A stretch of 64,000 bases of DNA from Eonycteris spelaea (GCA_003508835.1 PUFA01000062.1:496001-560000); one strand, 5' to 3'; numbered from the stretch's first letter, positions 23,172 to 36,785 are shown. Program-made: numbers and translations. Notes: generated from the sequence alone by a model not told the origin.

Positions 23172-26100
23172 AAGAAACAGCTCTTGGCTTGGTCCTGGGC
23201 TCGGAGTTGATAGATATTAAATCTCTACCTATGGGAAACTATGTGACTATGAGACCTGAAGTGAATATTACCTATTTCACCAAACCATAAACTTAGAGGA
23301 GATAAGTAACACTCCTTTATCAAGAGGGAGTGGTATATGTAATATCAGGTTTAAGTAGGTGTGGGAAATCTAGGTTCTTTCATGAGGTGGCCTCCACTCA
23401 GGACAAAATACCTTTATTTTATCGCCTTTCCTTTCATCCACACTTATGAATTCACAGGGAATCGTCTCTCTAGAGTCAGTGATAAAAGAAGAAAAAGTCC
23501 TGATTTCACTGCTGCTGCAGTATTGCTGCAATGGGAAGACAGGAAATCTTCGTTGTGGGCCAAACTTTAAAGAGCACATCACAGGTTTGACTTTGAATAA
23601 AAGAAATAACGAGCAAAAGTAATGATCTAAATATTGAATGGATTATCTAAGGGTTTATCACAATTACCAGGGACTCTAAAAAAAAACTAAGATTAAAAGG
23701 TCACGAAGTGCTGACTCCTAGGCTTCCCTCAGGTAGCTGGATCCCCCACAGCAGGTGACTTTGCAGGTGAGGGCCCCTGGTAACTGAGTAATGTTTTGTG
23801 CCTCCAGTTAAACTGTTGCATTATGTTTCTGTTCAATATCTACTTCAGCTATGTTTTCCTGATGAAATGCTGATAAACATATTTAGAAACAAAGAAACTT
23901 ATCAATAGAGTTGTGTTTCTAGCTCACTTCTCAGATCTATGAAGTTGCATAACCCTTCTTTACACAGCATCTCAGAGTCCAGAGTCTGTGGACTGGATCT
24001 GCTGGGTTGGCTATCTTGTGACATTATCCAGACCAGAATCATGAAGAAAAGCTCACCAGATGTTTCACCTATTAAGCCCCAAAATGACAGAGGTCCCTTC
24101 TCCTCACAGTCCAGTATTATTTACATGGGAAATATAGTTATACATCGGTATATAACTTATTTCTAACTGTGATTACAGGTATGCACAGCTCAAATAGTAT
24201 AAAACCCATATACTACCTGTTTATACATAATAAACACAGTAATAAAAAAATTTTATAACTCACAGAGATGGAGCATGGATTAGAAGATTAAAACAATCTG
24301 TATAGTGAAAAATAAAAAAAAAATGTGTGAATTTTACTTTCTCAGAAGACTCAAAATATAAAATTTTTATTTTGAGATAGGAAAATGACAAAGACATTGT
24401 AATACCTTCATCTTATCCCTGGAACAAATCAGGAAAAATAATCAGTAAGAAAGCAGGATTCTCTTTAATATACTTTTAGGTAATATATCTACATGGTGTC
24501 ACAGATCATACATGTCTTATCTATTCAACAGGGTTTTGCTAAGTATATCATGAAATAATTAGTTTTAAAAAGTAGATATTTTACTTTAGAAATGTTCAGA
24601 AGTATCAATGAATATTTCTAGATCTCACATAAAGTCCATAACCCTAATACCTTAAAATACACAGTTTAAGACTGTATCGGTTCTGGACACACTGTCCTCT
24701 CATGCATCTTACCACTTCTCCTCCCTGCCCCATTGCCCACACATATACTTTCTTTGGTTTCCTTAGAATTTCTTAGGTTAAACTTATAGTTAATGCTTTG
24801 ATATTCGGTCTGTTCGTTTATTTATTTTTGAATTTTACAGGAATCTCTGAGTTGATAAAGGATTCCACATTTAACAGACCCAGTTGTGTTTAGTATATAT
24901 TCACGTTGGCCTTTTCAGAAATCAGAGCCAAATCTCTCCCCCTCATCATCACTAATTCATCCTAGCCTCTCTCCCTCATCACCTATATGACTTCAGAGAT
25001 GTTTTCTTTTTAAAGTAGCATCTGTCTGACTCTTCTGTTGACCAAGATAGAGTTGGGGTTTTTTTTTTTTTTCTGGGTCATTGGATAAAAAAGATTAAAT
25101 ATATGTAACAGAAAACTTTATATTGTGACTAGATAGGTTGCCTATTTCCCTTTGGAAGCTGAAAAACCATAGTGTTTTGAGGAAAAAAAAAAACAAGCAA
25201 AAAAATAACCTCTAAAAAAAAGGGTAGAAAAATAATTCTTATCAACAAGGAAACTAATAGTTTTTATATTTGTATTGCTATCTCTAAATGAGGGCAGAGG
25301 CTTCAAGTTCATTGTTCACAGATGAAGGAAAAACTTATTGCCTTGAGAAAAATAAAACTAGATTGAAAGGTTATTTAAATGGTGAACTCAGGTAACTGAA
25401 ATTGATAGTTATGATTATTGACAAAATTATCAAAGTCTTGGCTATAAGACTTTTGTTACAGTGGATTTTTCATTCATTTAACATTCTTGAAATTAAGAGC
25501 ACATCAACTTTAGTTTGTAAATTATTTTGTTATATAGCAAAATGAATGGTAATAGAATGAAATTATGACCCACACTATGGAATGAACTGTTTGTGCCCAT
25601 AAAACTCAGTGAGATTCAGAATTCCATTACATTTTCAGCTTTCCATGTGCTGTCAGATTGTAAATTTAAAAAAACAATACTGAAATCAGTTCATTAAGCA
25701 GTATGTTAAACTTTGATGAATTCTGGTAAGATGTTTTTTATGTAATTAGGTTATTTTTTTCCAGTTATTTTAAAAATGTGTTTCAACGGTTCTAAGTAAT
25801 TTAACATGTAAGAGTAGAGGCCATTTGAAGAAATGATGATAATGCTAACAAAGATACTAGCTCTTCAGGGTAGATAAACCATTCATCATTAAACAGAAGG
25901 GGCAGAGGTTAATTAAACCTTTACTGTGGAAAAAAGAAAATAAAGATTATTCACACTGTTAACTTAGCCACCTATGTTATCTCTTTTGGGATTAGTAGTA
26001 AATCCTTAGTCAGCTACTCAAAAGAGTCAGAAATATAGTATCTGAAACATGATTTACTCATTTATTCGAATTGAGCTTAAATTAAATACTCTCCAACTGT

Positions 26101-27745
26101 AGGATTTTCATTTGTAGCTTGTAATCAAAGAATTTTACCAATAGTAAAACAACATCCTCTCCATTCAACACTTCCCTATTTGTAAGGCAAAAGTTGATGA
26201 TGAAGAAAAAATGAAATAAGAAACTAGCTTCTGTTGCCCACATTCAGTGGAATAATATTAGAGAGTAAGAACTTAAGAAAAAAAAATCATTACTTAAAAA
26301 ATAAATATGGGTTGATGATTCTTCTGTATAGACTGGAATAAGCAGGTTGGTTAAAAGCTCTGATTTTAGGCTCTTGCTCATCTTCACATAAAATCAATGA
26401 AAACTCATGAAATTATAGAATTAAGATCATCTAGCCCAGCCACCAACCTTGACAAGTATGAAGTACTTCCTAATTCTCTTACAAAAGCCATTATCACTGT
26501 GGTTTTTTACTCAGCTTTTATTAAATAACATAATCTATATGTGGCAATAATATTTGACATGCGTTCCCTAAAAATTTTGAAAATATATTTGTTTCCTTAT
26601 ATTTACCAATTTGGGGTCTAAATTCTGCTCCTAAATACAGAATAAAACTAATCTCATAATGACAACAATAATTATATCTAATAATATGAAACTAAGAGCA
26701 GCAATTTCTGAAACACAAGTATCAGATAAAATATGCATAAGAAATATTTCTCAGTAACCTATAATCTAAGTCCCACATTTATGACATTAAATAGGTTATG
26801 TTTTTTCTGGGCTAACCTAGGCGATTTAGGATTTAGGTAACATTCTATAACATACACAAATATAAAGCAATACTCTTGGCAAAGAGAAAGTAAAATAATT
26901 TATAAAATATTCAAAATTTCATGAAATCAATGGAAGTTATGCTGGATAACTGCCAATTACACTAACGTGGTGAAAATAAAGTGATGTTTACAAGTATGGT
27001 GATAGGATTGGTACTTCAAAGGAAAATTAAACAACAAGATTTAATAAAGGTGGGGAAAATGAGTTAAGTCTTGGAAAGTTTGCAAAAATATTTAAAAAAA
27101 TCATGCTATAAAATAAACATGAAGGAATTCACACTGTGATACAATTTGATAGGAAAACTTGTACAAAATATTCAACATATTTGCTTTGTATTGTTTTAAA
27201 GATTTTACTTAATAATTCCAATAGCTAACATCTTATTTATTTTTTAAGTTTCAGCTTTCTAGATAAATTTTGAAAAAACTTTTAAAACCAAGCAATACAA
27301 GCATACTCAGAAATTGTTATTATCATTTTATATAGACTGATACACACTTACTAATTGCATGTATGAAAGATTTTTTAATTTTTTCTAGCTCGATCTTATT
27401 TTTTCAGTTAAAATTTCATATTAAATCCTAACATACTATTTAAAATAAATTATTTTGTTTAAAGCCATGTGGCAAAATCAGAGTCTCACGATCTTAAACC
27501 ATGGCACACAACTTGAAAAAAAAATTAACAATATTGAATTATGTGGACCTAGCATAATTTACTTAAAACATTTTTATTCTTGAGTATTATAGTTTTTAAA
27601 GAGTTATACTATTGTCAAGGATGCAAGAAACACCTTTTCCAGTCCAATAATTGCACATTTCTCTCAGTATAGTCTATACGTAAATTCTAAAAATAGAAAA
27701 CTGATTCTGATAGTATGAGGTATTTTTGAGGGCTTTGTATATATA

Positions 27746-28101
27746 CAGTCAGCCCTCTGTATCTGTAGGTTCCGCATCCACAGATTCAACCAATGGTGGA
27801 CTGAAATATTGTTTTAAATGTTGCATTGTTACTGTGTTGTATGTAGTTAGGCCTATGATGGTTGCTTTATATAGAACATGTAAAGACCTTTTTTCTTGTT
27901 ATTATTCCCTAAACAACAGAATATAATGACTATTTATATAGCATTTACATTGCTTTAGGTAGTACAAGCAATTTAGGAATGAATTAAAGTATATGAGAGG
28001 ATGTGCATGGGTTATATGTAAATATTATACCATTTTATCTAAGGGACTTGAGCCCACAGGGTTCCTGAAAACAATGCCCCAAACATACTGAGGGACAACC
28101 G
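27746..28101 (+). mobile_element. Tigger-type (Tc1/mariner superfamily) non-autonomous transposon
   Basis: It begins 'cagtcagccctctgtatctg' and ends 'actgagggacaaccg', whose reverse complement mirrors the start. A TA dinucleotide flanks each end (27744-27745 and 28102-28103), the target signature of this superfamily. Internal blocks such as 'ggttccgcatccacagattcaacca', 'cttttttcttgttattattccctaaacaa' and 'atctaagggacttgagc' fit the abundant mammalian MER elements of this group. It is about 356 bp and has no transposase ORF. Confidence 0.85.
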
Positions 28102-28344
28102 TATTACCAAATTACTTACAGTAAAATATTAAAAATATATATGCCTAACAACTTGTGTTTTATTGAGCTCTTGCTATTTTACTGCTGCCTATATTTGATG
28201 AGGGTGTCCATTACTCTTATCTCTAATAATGCTTTAATTGAAAATGTTTTTAGAGGGAAGATATTATTCTTTGTTATTTCTATTTATTTATCTTCTTAAA
28301 GTTGTTTTCTTATATAGTGCACAAATATGGCTTGTACTACACCA

Positions 28345-28472
28345 ATATTAGACTGTAAGCTTGATAACAGCAGGGAACTGGTTTATCTTATTCACCTTTT
28401 TATCTCCAAAAAAACATAGCTGGGCTTCACTCCATACATAGTAGGTGATTAAGAAATATTTAATAATGAAGG
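28345..28472 (+). repeat. L2 LINE 3' end (sense)
   Basis: 'agactgtaagcttgataacagcagggaactggtttatc' and 'catacatagtaggtgattaagaaatattt' match the L2 terminal consensus. Confidence 0.75.
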
Positions 28473-29439
28473 ATGAAAAGTTTGAATGAGTAATGAAGCT
28501 ATTTGCTTTAAAAAGTTAACATACTCATTAAAAAATCAAAACAATAATGCAAAAACATACTCGGTATGACTCACAACATTCTGGTGCTTAGAAATATTCC
28601 TTAATCAAATGAGTCAACCATCTATACATGTGATTTGCTAAAATTTTTTGCCATAAAAATATATGACAAGACTATAACTCCAAAAGCACAAATCACAGCA
28701 TAAACACAATTACATCAAATAGTATTAATATGCATTTGAGGATTGCGCCAAAGAAAAGAAACTAAGACATAATTGTTTCCTACATTCTAAAAGGTCCCTT
28801 GTATGCTTAAAGAGGGTAATAAATTGGACTTAATTATAAGTAGTGTTTAATAACTCAGTTTTATTATTATCAGAATAAAAAATATTTGGCAAAAAATAGA
28901 AAATTCAGATTTCAGACCACAAAATACATCTCCAAGATAATATTTTAGGCTGTGCTGCCAAAATTATGTCCCCCTATCCACCACAGAAGTAACACATAAT
29001 ACACAGAAGTAACATATAATAACACAAATCCATCTTTGTTTATAAAAAATGTACATTGAAATTTAAACTATCAACAAAATAAAATGCTTTAGGTACATAG
29101 AGTGCTGAATTTATTATTCTGTTTGTGTATATGTCTTTTAAGACAAGCCAACTGATCTCTGATACTTTTTAAACTCTACACACTAAAAACTTTATGCTAT
29201 TATTATCTCTGAATGCTACAAATGACAGTTTGAGCACGAAACAACACATTTTAAGTGTCAGAAACAAGCATGATCTTAGGACTAGGTCTCACCTTGGTAA
29301 AAAGTATTGCATTCACTGACTATCCACCAGACTAATGGGGGTAAGAAGATAGGAAGTATATATCAAGAGTCAGCATAATACCTTTCAAAAGATGCATATT
29401 TGCCTTCCACCCAGTTCTATAATTTTAAGACACACGATA
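28473..29439. other. Unrecognised; two-copy tandem repeat at 28982-29019
   Basis: The block 'acagaagtaacacataat' is repeated almost exactly in tandem. Nothing else is nameable. Confidence 0.5.
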
Positions 29440-29562
29440 TCCAAATTTTTATTGTGCCTAAGAATCATTGAGGAGAACCTAGGTTAAAAGCAGAACTCCA
29501 GAATCTTTACCCAGAAATTTTATTTTAGTAAGTCTGGTGTGGGTTTTAGAGTTTTAATCATG
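29440..29562 (+). mobile_element. MER5-like hAT-Charlie element
   Basis: 'tgtgcctaagaatcattgaggagaacc', 'aaagcagaactccagaatctttacccagaaattttattttagtaagtctggtgtggg' follows the MER5A order. Both ends are decayed. Confidence 0.65.
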
Positions 29563-29567
29563 TGAAT

Positions 29568-29770
29568 TAAAGTACTTATTGTGTATTTACTATGTTCCAG
29601 GCACAAGTCTAAATGCTGTCTGCCCTCATGCAGCCTACATTCTAGTGGGAGGTAAGAAGGAACTCTAATTAATAAAATAAATTTCATACTGTTACAAGTT
29701 AATAAGGGCTATGAAAAAATAACAGTATAACAGGGCACAGTGGAGCTGGAAAAGTCAGAAAGGTCAATGT
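29568..29770 (-). repeat. L2 LINE 3' end (antisense)
   Basis: 'tatttactatgttccaggcacaagtctaaatgctg', 'ctcatgcagcctacattctagtggg' and 'ataagggctatgaaaaaataa' are antisense L2 landmarks. Confidence 0.75.
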
Positions 29771-32700
29771 TACAGTGGAAAATACAGTGGTTATGCTAGA
29801 GCTCATTGGAACCAGTGTTTTGAACAATTTGAACATATCGTAGTTATGCAAATGGAAAGAGTGATGGAAGACACTGTAAAAGTGGGAGAGGGAACATTTT
29901 TTAACTAGGAAATTCTCCTAAACTGCTTCTTCCTCTTTTCAACATTTACCACCTACCTCAGAACTATGAGAGCGTTATAATTTCATGAGAAAGCAGACTA
30001 ATGACTAAGTTTACTATAAAGGATAGAGTAAATTTCTAATAAACACGTTTTATATAGAGATTCATATTCTTTGTTTCTGGGTTTTCTATTCTGTTTTATT
30101 GTTTCATTGTCACTGAGATCCATATATAGAGAGAAGAATAATGACTACATAGCAAAAATTTTTCAAGGACTAATGATGGAGTTATGTATTAAATTTCTTT
30201 ATGGTGTTTGTATATTTCAGGATTTATTCAACGTATATATTTTATACTATACTCTTTTTAAAAATTGTTGACCTACTTTATTATTTATACAACTTTGCTA
30301 ATTGTACCTAGTGGTATATGTAAAGTAGGACATTAAGAAAAGAAAACAGCTTTAATAAATGTTTGAATATATCATTCTACTTTTTTTATTCCTTCCATGC
30401 ATGCTACTATAGGAACACAATTTAAGTTGAAATGTATAAACTCTTATACTTCTATAATGTTTTATTATTTTATTTGTGCTCTATTTTTAATAATTTGTCA
30501 AAGGTCAATTTATTGAAATTCAAAAAGTAAATGCACTTTTATTGTTAAGTCTTGGCAAGGCTCCTTTACCTCTGCTAGGTAATTCAGACATTAACTGGCC
30601 AAACTTTCCAGATGAAAAATGACTTTTCATCCCACACATCTCAGTGACAAGCTCTTTTCCTTTTCACATTGAGTAACAGGATCACCCCAGATGCCAGTTT
30701 GTGTGCTGAACATATCGATGACTCTTATTTATGTGTTCCTTAGATTTAAAAAATATTCATTTGTCTAACTTATACTACCTTGATGAACTAAAATCTGTGA
30801 TTATACCCTTAGCATACAACTCTAAACTGATAATTATATTACACACTGATTATTCTGATACATTGTACCATCAGAAATCTTAAGGTGCATAACAACAAAA
30901 GACCTCAACATCCAAACAATAAAAATGATGAATCTAGTTGTACAGAATTATGGGGGTCCCACTATCAATGTTAATAAGTAAACTAATGTAATTTTATCTT
31001 AATCCTGAAATATTCCTATTTCTTTTAAACATTTATTGAAAGATACATTACCTCTGAAAGTTGAAAACTTCGGCACGTTGGTGAAACAAAGCGGTGGTCT
31101 GCGGCCAGTTCTAACTGGACAGGGCTCTATGTTTTTAACATTTGCCATGATGATTGGCATTAATAAGTTCCTTGGCTGGCAGCACTGTCAGACAAATGAA
31201 AAATTATGTGAGATGAATGCACGAATTCCTCCCCCCAAAACTGAGCACTGTGGCCAGAACTTGGGAATGTGAGTAGGGCACAGGAAGAAGTCACCACTGT
31301 ATTTTACAAAATGTGGGACCTATAACTAGAGAATCAGTTTTCTGTTAGCCTTTTTTTGAGAGTTTTAAGTTTGCACTTGAAGTTGCACAATGTAAAAGCT
31401 GCTTTCAGAAATTTGAAAGCAATGTATATCTCCAGGGCATTAAAAAATGGCATAAATTAGGCAAATATCACCTAATTAGGCAAATATCAGATCAATATTG
31501 ATAGATATCTTATTTTATTACATAAAAGTTCAGAATTATTATAGTATATATCATTGAAAAAAAAATCATGTATTTAGCCCAAGTAAAAGCCACAATTAGA
31601 GAGAATAATGTGCCCTAAATTTAAGCAAAATAAGCACTGTTTATTAGAGATACTAACTCATGCAGTCATAAATGAAGGTGGGTTGCTGTTTCAGTCAGTG
31701 CCTTGCTCTATTTCTCTCTCTGGAAATCATCTCCCTGGATCCACATTTTCCCCATGATTTAAACTGAATCATAAAACTTTAGAATAATGGAAAATTAGAA
31801 CTGGATGAAAAGTTAATAGTGATCTCTATACTACCATATGTGTACCATATAGGCCTATAGGATACTATAGTTCAGGTTATCACAATTGTCCATGGCCTTG
31901 GACCTGGAAAAGAACAGAGGTGAGAGAGTGTAAACATGAGGTGGGATCAATGGATCTGATTTCCCAGGAGAACAAAGAACAAAGGAGTGATCCAAAATGA
32001 TAGAATGTACTGATCAGAGAATAGGACTCCAAAAAAGAAATTACAGAGAGGACATATAATAGCAAGAAGAAGTGTTCGAGGAACTGAAAGGAACTAAAAT
32101 CATCAGAAATGTCAAGAATACCACAGTGATCAAATCAATAATTGATGCACAAAGATTTGCCTGAGATATTGCCAAGTTCAGAGGAATAAGATCCAATAAA
32201 TCATCATTGAAGTTCAAAGTAAGAAAACAATAAAACTGTAAGGTAATAATCCCTAGTCGATACATGTAATTATTTGATAAAATGTTTTTGATCATTATAT
32301 TCTAGCTGTGCAAAATTGTTTTTACTCCCAACAGAGTGCACAGCTTCCTATCCCTAATAATAAACATCTAAATTTCTGCCTCAGAACTCTCATCCATGCT
32401 ATTTTCTTTTTCTTGTATATTTCCCCACCTCTATAATTTTATATCATTTAATTTTATTATAAAACAGTCCTACATTGTAGGAAGTTTTTCTAATAAACTC
32501 TACTATATTTTGAATTTTTACTCTCAGCATTTTGACATTTGCACATTTTTTTACCACTTAAACTTTCCATGTATTAACAGTTCTTTCAATGCTAATTCTA
32601 TGCATATTCAATATCTCAAACGACACATAAGCAAGAACTAATCATATAAAAGTATGTAAAATATAAACTGTGTGTAGATAATGGCAATAGTGTATTCAGA

Positions 32701-32773
32701 CTGGGAGTATATACTCATTATTTTCTTTAAAGATGTTTTGTGGTAGCTGATTTTGTTTATACTTCCCTCATTG
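29771..32773. other. Unrecognised non-coding, incl. a CpG-bearing ORF at 31036-31272
   Basis: The 78-codon ATG ORF at 31036-31272 contains CpGs ('ttcggcacg', 'aagcggtgg', 'ctgcggcc') and has a less AT-driven composition than its surroundings. I recognise neither a protein nor a repeat in it, and no Kozak or splice context supports it. The rest, including 31860-32300, is unassigned. Confidence 0.35.
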
Positions 32774-32803
32774 AAAAACAAAACAAAACAAAACAAAATG
32801 TTG
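32774..32803 (+). repeat. (CAAAA)n simple repeat
   Basis: Four to five tandem CAAAA units. Confidence 0.9.
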
Positions 32804-32903
32804 CATACCTCTCTTATTAAAAGAAGTTCTGTTGTGTCATGTTTGAGTATAAATTAGGGGTCAGATGGCATAAGGTGAAAGAATTATGAGTTAAAACAAA
32901 CAA

Positions 32904-32957
32904 AATGCTTAGAAAAGTGACTGGCACACAGTAAGTGCTACATAAATATTAGTTAAT
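32904..32957 (+). repeat. MIR/L2-like 3' end (sense)
   Basis: 'aatgcttagaaaagtgactggcacacagtaagtgctacataaatattag' matches the shared 3' terminal sequence of MIR and L2. Confidence 0.75.
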
Positions 32958-33189
32958 TTTATTATCCTTATTTACATTATGAAATATCTACAGAACATAG
33001 AACCAGTCAACTGGAAATGAAAAAATAAGGACCAAAGTAAAATAATTTGTCTTCCCAGGAAGCTCAGAACAAAGAAATGAGAATTTTAAGAAATATTAAA
33101 ATATGACTTTGCTTCTCCTTTCTCTGGCCTAAATCAATGTTCTCTTCTGGTAATATTACTTAGATGCAATGTGTTAATTGCACAAATTA

Positions 33190-33315
33190 TTGAGTTAGAC
33201 GGCTATCCCGTGACTTGACTTCTTCTGAGCCTCTGTTTCTGAATCTGTAAATTGATATAAATCATTGTAATTACTTCATAGAATTTTAGGAATAATTAAA
33301 TAAAGCAAGCTACAC
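33190..33315 (+). repeat. MIR SINE (sense)
   Basis: 'tcttctgagcctctgtttctgaatctgtaaattgatataa' followed by 'ttacttcatagaattttaggaataattaaa' is the MIR core and 3' part. Confidence 0.75.
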
Positions 33316-33319
33316 ATGT

Positions 33320-34120
33320 GTAGTATAAATTTTCTTTCTTTATTATTCATCATTATTACTGTTTATAGTTTGACATAAAGAGAAACAATTATTAACCTGA
33401 GATACCTCCAGCATTTACTATATACTAATCACTGCAATGATCATGGATAATAAAAAAATGTATAATTTTATCATTACATATTGAATTCTATATTCCAAGT
33501 ATTATTTCCTGATTTATATCCCTCGCTTCTGTCTTAAAGAGTTTATTGTAAATTGAGAATCAGGTATGCAAATAAACAAACATCAAGACCATGGGAACGA
33601 ATAAAATAATAGAAGTTTGTGAAAGTTATTAGCTGGATGGTAGTTGGGGGGAGTTTTGGAATACAATGAATGAGCTGTTTTGAAGAATCAGTGTTATCCT
33701 TATTCTGATACACAGTAACTCTAATAACAAGTGACCCAATGTGTGAATATAGCTTAAAATACTGCACAATGACAAAGCATTCGATATCATGGACTGTATC
33801 AAGTTAATCCTTCTAAGACAATTTTACTAGTTCAGGTACTAAAGATATTTTATATTTGCATAATATTTTATAAATTGTTAAGTGGCTTAACAAACATGCA
33901 TCTTAAATATCCAGAGGTGAAGAGCAGTTTTCTTTTGCCAAAGGGAGAATAAAAACATACAGAAGCAAAGTAATATTTATGATTAGAAATTTGAAGAAAC
34001 AGTGAAGTGAATCTGAAATCACTATGATTTAATAACGTCATGTCTGTTTGAGATTTATTCAACTTTCCTGGACTCGGTGTTTTTTATAAATGCTAAGGCC
34101 ACCACCCTGACATGCATTAA
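33320..34120. other. Unrecognised AT-rich non-coding
   Basis: No repeat family or coding signal seen. Confidence 0.45.
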
Positions 34121-34121
34121 A

Positions 34122-34400
34122 CGTAAGGACAAGAACCACATGATTTCACTCATCTGTAGAATATAAAACAGAAAGCAACAAATGAACAAACAAAAACACT
34201 GACATGGACAACAGTATGATAGGTACCAGAGGGAAAGTGTGGTGAGGGGGCGCTGAAGAGGGTAAAAGGGATCAAATGTGGTGACAGAAGGCGACTAAAC
34301 TTTGGGTAGTCCACACACAGTGCGATATACAGATGATGTATCATAGAATTGTACATTTGAATGTCACCGCAATAAGTTTAAAAACGAAAACAAGAACAGA
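34122..34400 (+). mobile_element. L1 LINE 3' end, laurasiatherian type, 5'-truncated
   Basis: 'gatttcactcatctgtagaatataaaacagaaagcaacaaatgaac', 'gacaacagtatgataggtaccagag', 'agtgcgatatacagatgatgtatcatagaattgtacatttgaatgtcaccgcaataagttt' matches the terminal ORF2/3' UTR of L1s common in carnivores and bats. It is much less diverged than the L1s at 7085-10935, so it is a younger insertion. It ends in a short impure A-rich tail. Confidence 0.85.
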
Positions 34401-34617
34401 GGTGAATATAGTACTTTACATGATATAATAAATAGTAAAGTGCTCTTAGAGGTGCCAGAGGTAATAAATTTTAGGGTTCCATGTATTTTCTTCTCAGGAA
34501 AAAAAAAAAATGTTTATACATGAGAAGAGTGAATTGATGAAATTGACTGGAGTTTATGATCCTGGAAAAGAGCAGTGGTTAAGAATGCGCCCTATCCTTC
34601 TGGGTTCAGGAAACAGC

Positions 34618-35139
34618 TGACTACAAAAAATGGTCCTCCCCCATAAGCCTTAGACTCAAAGATACACCCTTGTTTCTCTTAAACAAAGCCAGACACAACA
34701 GCCCTTCCAAAGTCCCATTCTTTGACTAGCTAAATTGTTTGTTCTTGCCTATCAGTTGAAACAAAAATGCTTAAGCAAATATAGGTTCCGGTCCTGTCCT
34801 TCCCAGGTTGCTGACCTTTGACCCAGACTCATCCTGAGCAAGCACATGATCCTTCCTCAAAGGCTCTTCTGGAGAACAGACTAACCTCAGGGTGAGGCGG
34901 TCACTGATCCACTGTTCACTCAAGCCACAGTGGCTCATCCTACTTTCAAATCCCATCTGTTTAGCCTTGGTTACTCTTTCTTATAAAAGATAAACCCCGT
35001 TGACCTAATCTTTGAGATACTTACATGTTCCTCCTATTGTAATAGTCCTCCTCTCTCTCTGCCTCCCCCTATTGCAATAGCCCCTTCCTTTCTCTTGCAA
35101 AATGCTTTCAAATAAAATCCCTCCTTACCTAACCCAACA
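34618..35139 (+). mobile_element. Probable solo LTR of an endogenous retrovirus
   Basis: The block has LTR anatomy: a plausible TG start at 34618, a GC-richer U3, a TATAAAA box at 34982-34988, AATAAA at 35111-35116, and a 'ctccttacctaacccaaca' end with CA at 35139. TATA-to-poly(A)-signal spacing of about 125 bases fits an R region. The pyrimidine-rich 'cctcctattgtaatag...' repeats before the poly(A) signal resemble class I/II LTRs. No target duplication was found, and the start could lie elsewhere. Family not recognised. Confidence 0.55.
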
Positions 35140-35184
35140 TTTTTTTTCTTTTTTTTCCTTTTTTTTTTTTTTTTTTTTTTTTTT
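35140..35184. repeat. T-rich tract at the LTR 3' edge
   Basis: T8, then T8 and T28 runs separated by single C or CC. Confidence 0.95.
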
Positions 35185-35295
35185 AAACAAGAGAAAACTG
35201 AGAACTAAAATAGGAAAGCCACATGGGGACCCAAAGCAATTACTGACAATATTAAGGTACATTTTCATGATTGCTTTGCTTACAGAAACATAAAC

Positions 35296-35525
35296 TAGGA
35301 ACCAGAAAACCTAAAGTCATTTCCTGACTCTGCCTCTCAACATTTGATGTGACCTTGGGCAAGTCATAAAACTTTTGAGATTCCTATTTCTTTCCTAATA
35401 AAGCAGGAATCACAATGCCTACCTCAAGAGATTTTGCAAGGATTCAATGAGATAATGCATGTGAAAGAGATTAGCAAATTGCAAAGTCCCTTTATAATGC
35501 ATTTATTGCCAATAAATGGCTCTCT
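35296..35525 (+). repeat. MIR SINE, near full length (sense)
   Basis: 'ggaaccagaaaacctaaagtcatttcctgactctgcctctcaac', 'gtgaccttgggcaagtcataaaac', 'ctacctcaagagattttgcaaggattcaatgagataatgcatgtgaaag' follow MIR from the tRNA-related part to the 3' end. Confidence 0.9.
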
Positions 35526-36785
35526 TCTACTTGCTGTTTGTTGATCACTCTAAATAGTTCCTGCCTTATAAGGATAATTTAAAATGTTTGCAGGATTAAC
35601 AAATGTGATCATCATCTCTGCAGGACAGAATAAAAGATGAATAGATAAAAATAAAATTTAGCCAGAAATAACTCCACTTAAATTACCATAAGTTTTTTCT
35701 TAAAAGATCTTCAAGCAATGCAGGGAGAATTATCTTAAAGGACAATCAACTCTAGACTCGAAAATACAATATAATGAAAGTGAAATATTCCAAAGGTTAA
35801 AAAAATTAAATTAGAAATATGAAATTTTATGTGATTATAAAATATTACATAGCATCATTTTGTAAATAAAGAATTTAAGAAAAATTTTTAAACAAGGAAA
35901 ACTTGTTATAAAATTGACATGAACCTAGACTGAAGTTTAGCAAATGATACTTTGGGGGAGAGTTATAGAATCAATCTTGCCATAAGAAGGTCTTTTAATT
36001 ATCAATCTTTTAGATAGAAAACATTTTAATTTATTTTCCCTGGTGCAGAGAGGCAGCAATTTGACTCTTCATTTATTTTTCTAGGTACAAAAAATGTATC
36101 TTTTTAAAGTTCAATGCTCAAGGTTATATAGTTCTATCACATTTTTTCCTTTTTCTTATATTAAAGGACTTCTCCCTCCCTGAATATTTTTCTTTGTATA
36201 TTTCTTAAAATCGAAAGCATTTTAGATTAAATTATTTTTCTACTTCATATATTACAAACAATAGGGAACAAATTATTTAGTAGCTAAATCCACTTATTCT
36301 AGTTCAATTTATTCAAATATTTTTAAACTTATACATACTTTTGCCTACAACAATAACATATGCTATTTGCATAGTATGTTTTATTTGTCTATTTAGGAAC
36401 TGAATGCATTAATAAATATTTAACATATTTATTTCTACACTAAACAATGTCAAACTTTTTATAAATTCAATTTTATGTCATGTAACTTCTTAGTTTTAGT
36501 GGTAAAAAATCTCATTTTACTTAATTTTACTTCATTCTATTTTGTTCCTTACTCAGCCATTGATATTCTTACCTTTCATTTCAGTTCTGGCCATTTAAAA
36601 TATTAACACGAAAGTTGTTGTTTGGTTTGATTTTTGTCTCTTTTCCTCAAAACTGTCACTTTGCAGAATGACCATGAATAAGAAATTACTTTTAAACACC
36701 AAAACAATATTACCATTTTAAAATATTTTTTTCAACACTGGAAGACCATTGAATTGAATATCATGTGTAAGCTATAGTTGAAATT

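Larger units (their letters stand above)
20995..27743. other. Long stretch with homopolymer tracts but no recognised gene or repeat
   Basis: Contents noted: A27 at 22438-22464, T44 at 23124-23167, and a T15 tract within 25056-25071. The AT-rich ORFs seen are chance. The segments 23690-23830 and 23340-23580 are somewhat GC-richer but have no recognisable domain or convincing exon borders. Confidence 0.45.

Noticed and set aside
35296..35525. Single MIR split by the LTR at 34618-35139
   Set aside because: MIR-like wording at 34568-34610 and the MIR at 35296 overlap in consensus, so they would be two separate MIRs; the first is too short to call.
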